9,763 nt of DNA from Acidobacteriota bacterium (GTDB taxonomy: Bacteria > Acidobacteriota > Terriglobia > Terriglobales > Acidobacteriaceae). Location: positions 1 through 9,763 of the forward strand of contig JAJZAL010000196.1 in the NCBI GenBank assembly GCA_021799405.1, written 5' to 3'. Of the stretch, positions 1 to 5,087 are shown piece after piece. The position numbers and the translations under genes are program-made. Below the pieces are notes generated by a model, which saw only the letters and a list, made by a program, of their open reading frames with translations, had not been told where the DNA came from and did no database searches. Each line of letters begins with the position of its first letter. Position 1 is the first letter of the stretch.

Positions 1-481
1 GGTCGATTGCATGGTCGCGCTGCCCGGCCAGCTCTTCTATGCCACGCAGATTCCGGTCTGCCTCTGGTTCCTCGCCAAGTACAAAAAGAATGGGCGCTTC
101 CGCGACCGGCGCGGCGAGACGCTCTTTCTTGATGCGCGCAAGCTCGGCGTCCTGAAAGATCGCGTCCACCGCGAGCTGACCGATGCGGACGTTGCCCGCA
201 TCGCAGGGACGTACCACGCCTGGCGCGGAGATAAAGGCGCGGGGACGTATGAGGATGTACCCGGTTTCTGCAAATCCGCCAGGCTCGATGAGATCCGCAA
301 GCATGGCCATGTGTTGACGCCGGGGCGTTATGTGGGGGCCGAGGCCGTTGAGGACGACGGCGAACCGTTCGAGGAAAAGATGGCTCGCCTCGCCGCCACG
401 CTGCGTCAGCAGCAGGCCGAGGCTGCAAAGCTCGACGCCGCCATCGCCGCCAATCTGAAGGAGCTTGGGTATGGATTGTAG
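1..481 (+). CDS. hsdM: Type I RM methyltransferase subunit HsdM, C-terminal part
   Basis: This is the last 159 residues of the adenine-N6 DNA methyltransferase subunit of a type I RM system; the reading frame is open from base 2, so the gene begins before the window. The catalytic NPPF region lies upstream and is not visible. What is visible is the typical C-terminal part of the family: [77 protein letters not shown] and a terminal helix ending NLKELGYGL. HsdM2-HsdS is the methylase, and adding HsdR gives the restriction enzyme; hsdS and hsdR are both downstream in this window. The 3' end carries the first copy of a 30-nt junction repeat, and the next gene starts inside it with an 11-nt overlap. 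Identification is very secure from the conserved blocks. Confidence 0.96.
   Translation, partial: VDCMVALPGQLFYATQIPVCLWFLAKYKKNGRFRDRRGETLFLDARKLGVLKDRVHRELTDADVARIAGTYHAWRGDKGAGTYEDVPGFCKSARLDEIRKHGHVLTPGRYVGAEAVEDDGEPFEEKMARLAATLRQQQAEAAKLDAAIAANLKELGYGL
452..481 (+). repeat. Junction repeat copy 1 (hsdM / DUF4258 gene)
   Basis: First of four related 30-nt elements. It contains AAGGAG (458-463), a 7-nt spacer, an ATG (471) and the hsdM stop TAG (479-481), which begins 8 nt after the A of the ATG. In the hsdM frame it reads [13 protein letters not shown]; in the +1 gene's frame it gives MDC. It is identical to copy 2 at 20 of 30 positions and to copy 4 at 20 of 30 by hand count. It serves as ribosome binding site and coupling signal for the next gene. 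Confidence 0.8.
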
Positions 482-758
482 CTCGGTTCACTACTCACGG
501 CACGCCATCGCGCGCATGTTTCAGCGCAGCCTTTCCCCAGAGGCCGTCGCCACAGTTTTGCAGGCGGGCGAAGTCATCGCCAGCTATCCTGAAGACACAC
601 CCTATCCCAGCCAACTGCTGCTGGGTTTTGTGTCGGAGCAGCCCGTGCATGTGGTCGCAGCCCGCGATCCAGAAACCGGAGCCTGCTTTGTGGTCACCGT
701 CTATCGCCCAGACCCGCAACAGTGGGAACAGGATTACAAAACAAGGAGGCAGTCATGA
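471..758 (+). CDS. DUF4258 domain protein, putative toxin of a TA pair
   Basis: A 95-residue protein that is one DUF4258 domain from end to end. Family-typical features are [13 protein letters not shown] near residues 7-19, [21 protein letters not shown] (22-42), [19 protein letters not shown] (59-66), and a closing [22 protein letters not shown]4258 proteins are small, and genes for them are often paired with YgiT-type zinc-finger genes, so a toxin or RNase-like role is suspected. That role is inference; no catalytic residues can be assigned with confidence. I chose the ATG at 471 over the in-frame TTG at 465 because AAGGAG (458-463) lies 7 nt ahead of it. The gene overlaps hsdM by 11 nt and the next gene by 4 nt (ATGA), so it is probably translated by coupling to hsdM. 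Confidence 0.85.
   Translation: MDCSSVHYSRHAIARMFQRSLSPEAVATVLQAGEVIASYPEDTPYPSQLLLGFVSEQPVHVVAARDPETGACFVVTVYRPDPQQWEQDYKTRRQS
743..749 (+). promoter_or_regulatory. Strong ribosome binding site for the YgiT-type gene
   Basis: AAGGAGG lies 5 nt ahead of the ATG at 755 and inside the DUF4258 reading frame. It decides the start of the zinc-finger gene against an in-frame GTG at 722. A near-perfect Shine-Dalgarno sequence for the presumed antitoxin, stronger than those of its neighbours, would fit the usual need for antitoxin excess. Confidence 0.75.
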
Positions 759-979
759 AATGTGTTCTCTGCAAAACCGGCGCCACGCAGCCCGGCGCGG
801 CAACCGTCACTCTGGAGCGCAACCAGACCGTCGTCGTCATCAAGGGCGTTCCGGCGGAGGTCTGTCAGGACTGCGGCGAATACTACCTGTCCCAGGCGGT
901 CTCGGAAAAAATCTACCGCCAGGCGGAGGATGCCGTCAGCCGCAACGCCGAGGTGGAAGTTCTCCGCTATGCGGCATGA
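755..979 (+). CDS. YgiT-type zinc-finger protein, putative antitoxin (MqsA N-domain-like)
   Basis: A 74-residue protein with two CxxC knuckles, C3-x2-C6 (MKCVLCKTG) and C37-x2-C40 (VPAEVCQDCGEYYL), which should bind one zinc. This is the YgiT-type zinc finger that forms the N-terminal half of the antitoxin MqsA. MqsA is about 130 residues with a C-terminal helix-turn-helix; here only a short helix (about 46-70) follows the finger, so the DNA-binding half is absent. The gene begins at the ATG overlapping the stop of the DUF4258 gene (ATGA, 755-758). Order (toxin first, finger second) and overlap fit a DUF4258/YgiT toxin-antitoxin pair in which this protein would neutralise the partner. Domain call is secure; antitoxin role is inferred from context. 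Confidence 0.85.
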   Translation: MKCVLCKTGATQPGAATVTLERNQTVVVIKGVPAEVCQDCGEYYLSQAVSEKIYRQAEDAVSRNAEVEVLRYAA

Positions 980-980
980 G

Positions 981-1001
981 CGCCATCGCAGCAAGATGGC
1001 G
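981..1001 (+). other. Stem-loop just after the YgiT-type gene
   Basis: CGCCATC (981-987) and GATGGCG (995-1001) form a perfect 7-bp stem with a 7-nt loop, starting 1 nt after the zinc-finger stop codon. No T-run follows, so it is not a classical intrinsic terminator. It could stabilise or attenuate the upstream mRNA segment. Confidence 0.5.
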
Positions 1002-1056
1002 ATTGAGGTAGCTTGCCGTCAAACGGACACATCCACCTGCCCGTCTCGCGGGCGGC

Positions 1057-1081
1057 AACTGTCATGGAATGCTTGACAGTT
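1057..1081. other. Perfect 8-bp inverted repeat in the only gap of the operon
   Basis: AACTGTCA (1057-1064) and TGACAGTT (1074-1081) are exact reverse complements separated by 9 nt. A shorter 5-bp stem, GCCCG/CGGGC (1039-1053), sits just ahead of it. The arm length and centre spacing would suit a dimeric repressor operator as well as an RNA hairpin. The right arm contains TTGACA (1073-1078), but I see no matching -10 box. No T-run follows. The 152-nt region 980-1131 has no convincing gene. Confidence 0.5.
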
Positions 1082-1112
1082 CAGTCGGACATCTCGCGGC
1101 AGCAGCGCAGCC

Positions 1113-1142
1113 AACCTGAAGGAGTCTGGCTATGACGAGTGA
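1113..1142 (+). repeat. Junction repeat copy 2 (orphan hsdM-tail / hsdS-start relic)
   Basis: Here the element is not attached to an intact upstream gene. In one frame it reads ANLKESGYDE-stop (1110-1142), matching the HsdM tail [10 protein letters not shown]; in the ATG frame (1132) it reads M-T-S-E-E, resembling the HsdS start M-A-S-E. AAGGAG (1119-1124), 7-nt spacer, ATG and stop spacing are the same as in the other copies. It matches copy 4 at 22 of 30 positions by hand count. It therefore looks like a leftover hsdM/hsdS junction stranded between two accessory modules. Confidence 0.75.
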
Positions 1143-1164
1143 GGAAAAGGAGCCAGCAAGATGA
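1132..1164 (+). CDS. Possible 10-residue leader peptide coupled to the HEPN gene
   Basis: A tiny frame MTSEEKEPAR-stop starts at the ATG of junction copy 2, has AAGGAG 7 nt upstream, and its TGA overlaps the ATG of the HEPN gene (ATGA, 1161-1164). Its only likely role would be to bring ribosomes to the HEPN start by termination-reinitiation. It may instead be the broken start of a former hsdS-like gene. Too short to judge by coding statistics. Confidence 0.35.
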   Translation: MTSEEKEPAR

Positions 1165-1574
1165 AGGGACAACTGGATCTGACGCCGCTTGCCAATGCCG
1201 TCCAACGGCTGGCCGAAGGGCTGGCAGAATATCAAAGCAATCCTTCGCACACGCTGGCACGCGACGGATTGATACAGCGATTTGAATTTACCTACGAGAT
1301 CAGCCATAAGATGCTCAAACGCTATCTTGAGTCAACTTCTGCCTCCCCTGCGGGGTTGGATGCCATGCCCTTTGGCGACCTGATTCGCACTGGCAATGAG
1401 CAGAACCTGCTACTGGGCGCCTGGCCAGATTGGAAGCGCTACCGCGAGATGCGCGCCAAAACCAGCCGCACCTACGACGAGGGCATCGCTTTGGAGGTGG
1501 TTAGCGTGATTCCATCGTTTCTAGCCGAGGCCGAGCATCTGCTCGAACAATTACAAAGGCGCAACGCGGAATGA
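1161..1574 (+). CDS. HI0074-like nucleotidyltransferase substrate-binding (HEPN) protein
   Basis: A 137-residue all-helical protein of the HI0074 / NTase_sub_bind family, a HEPN-fold partner of minimal nucleotidyltransferases. Diagnostic stretches are RDGLIQRFEFTYEISHKMLKRYLE (residues 34-57, the family hallmark), an FGDLIRTGNEQNLL segment (71-84), and WKRYREMRAKTSRTYDE (91-107). In related HEPN toxins the active motif is R-x4-6-H-x-Y, and the Tyr is adenylylated by the MNT partner. Here the motif reads R98-x4-R103-x-Y105, so the His is replaced by Arg while the Arg and Tyr remain; RNase activity may be reduced or lost. The start ATG overlaps a tiny upstream frame, with AAAAGGAG (1146-1153) 7 nt ahead. 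The stop overlaps the MNT gene by ATGA, as usual for these pairs. Family assignment is strong; activity is uncertain. Confidence 0.9.
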   Translation: MKGQLDLTPLANAVQRLAEGLAEYQSNPSHTLARDGLIQRFEFTYEISHKMLKRYLESTSASPAGLDAMPFGDLIRTGNEQNLLLGAWPDWKRYREMRAKTSRTYDEGIALEVVSVIPSFLAEAEHLLEQLQRRNAE

Positions 1575-1927
1575 AGCCGACCATCACAGATCGAAGATTG
1601 GAGTTGAGCCCCGGCGAACTGGAGATTGTGCGGGGGATTTTGGGGCGTCATGTGCCGGAGCGCGAAGTATGGGCCTTCGGTTCCCGCGTCCGGGGCAGGG
1701 CCAAGCCCTACTCTGATCTTGATTTGGCGGTTCTGGGAGAACAGCCCTTGGGGCTTTCCCTTCGCGCGGAGCTGGCCGAGGAGTTTTCCGAATCCGATCT
1801 GCCCTTCAAGGTGGATCTTGTCGATTGGGCAACCACCTCGGAGCGCTTCCGCCAGATCATTCGCAGGGAGTATGTGGTCCTTCGGGAAGCTCATGATGGG
1901 TTGAAGGGGCGTGGGCATGGCGAGTAA
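1571..1927 (+). CDS. Minimal nucleotidyltransferase (MNT, HI0073-like) antitoxin
   Basis: A 118-residue protein of the polymerase-beta-like minimal nucleotidyltransferase family. The core motif is complete: WAFGSRVRGRAKPYSDLDLAV (residues 34-54) with G37-S38, D49 and D51, and a third acidic residue D82 in KVDLVD. It should transfer AMP from ATP to its target; in studied HEPN-MNT systems the target is the Tyr of the HEPN toxin, which is thereby silenced. It overlaps the HEPN gene by 4 nt. The body of the family ends near YVVLRE (101-106); the last residues GLKGRGHGE fall within junction repeat copy 3 and resemble the HsdM tail, so the C-terminus may have been replaced on insertion. The next gene starts inside its 3' end with an 11-nt overlap. 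Catalytic motif and pairing make the call secure. Confidence 0.92.
   Translation: MKPTITDRRLELSPGELEIVRGILGRHVPEREVWAFGSRVRGRAKPYSDLDLAVLGEQPLGLSLRAELAEEFSESDLPFKVDLVDWATTSERFRQIIRREYVVLREAHDGLKGRGHGE
1898..1927 (+). repeat. Junction repeat copy 3 (MNT / rhuM)
   Basis: AAGGGG (1904-1909), 7 nt, ATG (1917), and the MNT stop TAA (1925-1927) starting 8 nt after the A of the ATG. The upstream frame reads GLKGRGHGE-stop and the downstream frame M-A-S-K-K. It matches copy 4 at 21 of 30 positions by hand count, including an unbroken ATGGCGAGT block. Confidence 0.78.
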
Positions 1928-3032
1928 AAAATTCAGCAAATCACCCGCCAGCTTCGATCCCTCTGCAGGCCAGATGCTTATCTATCAGGATGCCGGCCTG
2001 AATCTTCAGGTCCGGCTGGATGGGGAGACGGTCTGGCTCACGCAGGCGCAGATCGCGGAGCTGTTCCAGACTACCCCGCAAAACATAACCCTCCATATTA
2101 CAGCGATTTACGAGGAACATGAACTGTCCGCAGAGGCAACTTGTAAGGATTACTTACGAGTTCAAACTGAGGGTGGCAGACAGGTTCGGCGTTCACTGAA
2201 GCACTACAGCCTCGACATGATTCTGGCCGTAGGCTACCGCGTGCGGTCGCCTCGGGGCACTCAGTTCCGCCAGTGGGCAACCGCCCGGCTCGGCGAACTG
2301 CTGGTCAAAGGCTTCACACTCGACGATGAGCGCATTAAGGCCGGCCGCGCTCTCGGGCAGGATTACTTCGACGAGCTGCTGGCGCGCATCCGCGACATCC
2401 GCTCCAGCGAGCGGCTCTTCTACCAGAAGATCACCGACATTTACGCAACCAGCATCGACTACGACGGCAACGCCGAGCTGACCCAGCAGTTCTTTAAAAC
2501 GGTGCAGAACAAGATGCACTGGGCCGCGCATGGGCATACCGCCGCGGAGATCGTCCATCGCCGCGCCGACGCAAGCCAGCCGCACATGGGCCTGACCAAA
2601 TGGAGGAATGCGCCCGCCGGACCGGTGCGCAGGGCCGATGTAACCGTCGCCAAGAATTACCTGAACAAGGAAGAGATGGAAGCGCTGAACCTGGTCGTTT
2701 CCGCCTATCTGGACTTTGCCGAGTTGCAGGCGCGCGGCCACCGGCCGATGTACATGCGAGACTGGATAACGAAACTGGATGCATTTCTGCGATTGAGCGA
2801 GCGCAACGTCCTCACCTCGGCGGGAAAGATCTCCCATGCTCTGGCCGAGGAGCACGCCTGCGCGCAGTTCGCCCAGTATGAGGAGCAGCGCCGCCAGCTC
2901 GAAGCCAGCCAGCCCGTCAGCGACTTTGACCGCACCGTGGAGGAGATCAAGAAACTGGGAGCGCCGAAGCCGAAGCGCGTTCGCAAGGGAAAGAATCCTG
3001 CGGATGGGAAGGAGCTTGGCGATGGCGAGTGA
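1917..3032 (+). CDS. rhuM: RhuM-family protein
   Basis: A 371-residue protein of the RhuM family, named from a Salmonella pathogenicity island gene; the molecular function is not established. The N-terminal part has MLIYQDAGLNLQVRLDGETVWLTQAQIAELF (20-50), a helix-turn-helix-like segment TQAQIAELFQTTPQNITLHI (42-61), then SLKHYSLDMILAVGYRVRSPRGTQFRQWA (93-121). The second half has IYATSIDYD, NKMHWAAHGHTAAEIVHRRADAS (198-220), HMGLTKW and KNYLNKEEMEALN (246-258), all typical. The tail is basic (KPKRVRKGK, 351-359) and ends in KELGDGE, copied in form from the HsdM tail. I chose the ATG at 1917 over a GTG at 1911 because the 7-nt spacing to AAGGGG matches the other junctions. RhuM genes are often found inside type I RM loci, so a role in defence or RM control is plausible, but is inference. 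Confidence 0.92.
   Translation: MASKKFSKSPASFDPSAGQMLIYQDAGLNLQVRLDGETVWLTQAQIAELFQTTPQNITLHITAIYEEHELSAEATCKDYLRVQTEGGRQVRRSLKHYSLDMILAVGYRVRSPRGTQFRQWATARLGELLVKGFTLDDERIKAGRALGQDYFDELLARIRDIRSSERLFYQKITDIYATSIDYDGNAELTQQFFKTVQNKMHWAAHGHTAAEIVHRRADASQPHMGLTKWRNAPAGPVRRADVTVAKNYLNKEEMEALNLVVSAYLDFAELQARGHRPMYMRDWITKLDAFLRLSERNVLTSAGKISHALAEEHACAQFAQYEEQRRQLEASQPVSDFDRTVEEIKKLGAPKPKRVRKGKNPADGKELGDGE
3003..3032 (+). repeat. Junction repeat copy 4 (rhuM / hsdS)
   Basis: AAGGAG (3009-3014), 7 nt, ATG (3022), and the rhuM stop TGA (3030-3032) starting 8 nt after the A of the ATG. The upstream frame reads GKELGDGE-stop; the downstream frame is the true HsdS start M-A-S-E-W. Its AAGGAGCTTGG block is identical to that of copy 1 at the hsdM end. 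Copies 1 and 4 flank the whole accessory block between hsdM and hsdS. Confidence 0.8.
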
Positions 3033-4362
3033 GTGGAGCGAAACTACCATAGACGACATATGCGATGTCTTCGACGGACCCCACGCAACACCTACAAAGA
3101 CGGATTCTGGTCCGGTGTTTCTCGGTATCACAAGCCTCCAGAACGGACGGATAGATATTGGCAATGTTGAATATCTCTCCGAAAAGGACTTTAAGAAATG
3201 GACTCGACGAGTAACGCCACGCCCGGGTGACATCGTGTTCTCATACGAGACCAAGCTCGGAGAAGCAGCGATTATTCCACAGGGTTTGAGGTGCTGTCTT
3301 GGTCGTCGAATGGCGCTAATGAGACCTCATCCATTTAAGGTTGATGGACGTTTTCTGCTCTATTACTATCTCGGACCTGAATTTCAAGACGTGATTCGCG
3401 AGCGCACAATTCACGGAAGCACTGTTGACCGAATAGCGCTGATTGAGTTTCCCAAATTCCCCGTTCGGCTTCCTGATCTCGATCAACAGCGGGCCATCGC
3501 GCACATCCTGGGGACGCTGGATGACAAGCTTGAGCTGAACCGGAAGATGAACGAGACGCTGGAGGCGATGGCGCGGGCGCTCTTCAAGTCGTGGTTTGTG
3601 GACTTTGATCCGGTGCGGGCCAAGGCCGCCGTGCGCCGCGAGCATCCCCGCTGGGCCGACGCCGAGGTCTGCCGCGCCGCCCTGCCCACGCTCTCCCCCG
3701 AAATCGCCGCTCTCTTCCCTGATTCATTCGAGGAAACGCCTCTCGGTGCAGTGCCTACAGGCTGGGCTGTTGAACCAATAGGCAAACTGACAGACGTCAT
3801 AGGGGGAACCACTCCAAGCACGAAGGTACCTGAGTATTGGGCTCCCGGCACTCACGCGTGGGCAACTCCGAAAGACTTGTCCAACTTGCAGACGCCTGTG
3901 CTGCTCAAGACCGACCGCCGGGTGTCCGACGTAGGCCTGGCCCAGATTGGCTCAGGTTTGTTGCCCGCTGGCACTGTTCTCCTGTCCTCTCGTGCCCCGA
4001 TTGGGTATTTGGCGGTTGCCGAGATTCCGGTTGCCATCAATCAGGGCTTTATTGCAATGAAGCCTAAAGAGGGCGTATCCAATTTGTTCTTGCTTTATTG
4101 GGCCGAAGTTGCACAGGAAACAATCAAGAGCCGCGCAAATGGTTCAACATTTCTTGAAATCAGTAAGTCGAATTTCCGACAGATTGATATAGTCCGCCCA
4201 GATACAGAATTAATGAAGAAGTTCGATGAGTATGTTCGCCCATGGTACGAGCGCATCGTTGCGAATGAACACGAGACGGCAAGCCTTGTAACGATGAGAG
4301 ATGCTTTGCTGCCTAAGCTCATCTCTGGCGAGATTCGAGTTGGCCCAGCGGAAGTGGAATGA
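3022..4362 (+). CDS. hsdS: Type I RM specificity subunit HsdS
   Basis: A 446-residue DNA-recognition subunit that sets the target sequence for both methylation and cleavage. It has the usual two-half design: TRD1 (about 1-145), central conserved helical region with DLDQQRAIAHILGTLDDKLELNRKMNETLEAMARALFKSWFVDFDPVRAK (152-201), TRD2 (about 248-390, opening GWAVEPIGKLTDVIGGTTPST), and a distal conserved helix ending MRDALLPKLISGEIRV (425-440). Length is normal and the frame is intact. The start at 3022 is supported by AAGGAG 7 nt upstream; the frame runs open far into rhuM but that part is a shadow. Base use is mosaic: 3121-3180 (TRD1) has 28 of 60 G+C, 3601-3660 (central region) has 45 of 60, as expected when TRDs are exchanged by recombination. 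The stop overlaps the next ATG (ATGA). Confidence 0.96.
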   Translation: MASEWSETTIDDICDVFDGPHATPTKTDSGPVFLGITSLQNGRIDIGNVEYLSEKDFKKWTRRVTPRPGDIVFSYETKLGEAAIIPQGLRCCLGRRMALMRPHPFKVDGRFLLYYYLGPEFQDVIRERTIHGSTVDRIALIEFPKFPVRLPDLDQQRAIAHILGTLDDKLELNRKMNETLEAMARALFKSWFVDFDPVRAKAAVRREHPRWADAEVCRAALPTLSPEIAALFPDSFEETPLGAVPTGWAVEPIGKLTDVIGGTTPSTKVPEYWAPGTHAWATPKDLSNLQTPVLLKTDRRVSDVGLAQIGSGLLPAGTVLLSSRAPIGYLAVAEIPVAINQGFIAMKPKEGVSNLFLLYWAEVAQETIKSRANGSTFLEISKSNFRQIDIVRPDTELMKKFDEYVRPWYERIVANEHETASLVTMRDALLPKLISGEIRVGPAEVE

Positions 4363-5075
4363 CGATGCTCGAGACACCGGCTCCAAATTTCGTGATGCAC
4401 GGCGCTCGTGGAGCAATTGCCTCCGGGCTTGAGCATATCGAGGCTCAGGTTGATGCATTGGAGCGTGCAGTCGAAGAGAATCCGGCGCTGGCGTTCGATC
4501 TGGCCCGAACATTGATTGAAGCAGCTTGCAGGACGATTCTGACAGAGCGAAGCATCCCTTTCTTGTCAAACGATGAATTACCGAAGCTGTTCAGAGTGGT
4601 CTCGAACAGCTTGCCGTTCCTGCCCTTGTCAGAGAGAGGCAATATCGAGGCGCGTAAGAGCTTAGCTCAGACATTGAGCGGGCTATCCACAGCGGTTCAG
4701 GGTGTGTGCGAGCTTCGCAATGCATGTGGCTTTGCGTCGCACGGCTCGGATGGCCCCCGCCCCCGATTGGAAACAGTTCAAGCTCTACTTGCTGCGGAAG
4801 CCGCAGATACTATCGTGGGCTTCTTTTATCGCGTACATCAAGAGGATCGAACCGCACCGCCACCTGAAGCGATTCAACTTCAGAATGATCCGGTGTTCGA
4901 CGCGTATATTGACGATCAATATCCGGCGGTCACCATCTTTCATGAAGACTTTTCAGCAAGCCGGATTCTCTTCGATCTGGCTCCAGAACCATATCGTTTG
5001 TACTTGGCTGAGTACAAGCAGGACCAAGCTGAAGCAGAGAGAGAAGGCCGAACTGAGGATGGGCAAAACAAATGA
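4359..5075 (+). CDS. Abi_C-type abortive infection family protein
   Basis: A 238-residue, mostly helical protein of the abortive-infection C-terminal (Abi_C) type. Recognisable parts are a helix LAFDLARTLIEAACRTILTER (44-64), ELPKLFRVVSNSLPFLP (73-89), and the hallmark LSGLSTAVQGVCELRNACGFASHGSDG (106-132) followed by AAEAADTIVGFFYRVHQ (145-161). The R-N...SHG segment is the likely functional centre and is HEPN-like, with R120 and H128 seven residues apart. A less conserved C-terminal arm (175-238) ends in a charged helix. Such proteins are linked to growth arrest or death of phage-infected cells; the target is not known. The ATG at 4359 overlaps the hsdS stop by ATGA; a second ATG at 4365 and one at 4395 are alternatives, since the Shine-Dalgarno is weak. 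Placement inside an RM operon fits a back-up defence role. Confidence 0.85.
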   Translation: MTMLETPAPNFVMHGARGAIASGLEHIEAQVDALERAVEENPALAFDLARTLIEAACRTILTERSIPFLSNDELPKLFRVVSNSLPFLPLSERGNIEARKSLAQTLSGLSTAVQGVCELRNACGFASHGSDGPRPRLETVQALLAAEAADTIVGFFYRVHQEDRTAPPPEAIQLQNDPVFDAYIDDQYPAVTIFHEDFSASRILFDLAPEPYRLYLAEYKQDQAEAEREGRTEDGQNK

Positions 5076-5084
5076 GGGAGGGAG
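5075..5084 (+). promoter_or_regulatory. Purine-rich ribosome binding site of the Mrr-type gene
   Basis: AGGGAGGGAG lies in the 12-nt gap between the Abi stop (5073-5075) and the ATG at 5088, giving a Shine-Dalgarno core 3-6 nt from the start. This is the only cargo boundary downstream of hsdS without an overlap, so this gene probably initiates on its own signal. Confidence 0.65.
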
Positions 5085-5087
5085 CGG

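Noticed and set aside
628..1076. Alternative plus-strand frames across the DUF4258/YgiT pair (628-1011 and 762-1076)
   Set aside because: Both overlap the two recognised small genes in other frames and give Arg/Ser/Pro-rich translations without domain features.
1073..1101. Possible sigma-70 promoter from a perfect TTGACA at 1073-1078
   Set aside because: No -10-like hexamer is found at 16-18 nt spacing; the region there is GC-rich. The TTGACA is explained by the right arm of the inverted repeat.
1911..1919. GTG at 1911 as the start of rhuM
   Set aside because: It would place the Shine-Dalgarno only 1 nt away; ATG at 1917 keeps the 7-nt spacing seen at the other junctions.
2836..3021. N-terminal extension of hsdS into rhuM
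   Set aside because: The extra residues are a Ser/Arg-rich shadow of rhuM; the start at 3022 has a well-placed AAGGAG and gives a normal HsdS N-terminus.
2193..3254. Long 353-codon open frame on the minus strand opposite rhuM
   Set aside because: It lies antisense to rhuM, whose protein matches its family throughout, and runs on into the hsdS start; the translation has no recognisable domain and is a codon-bias shadow.
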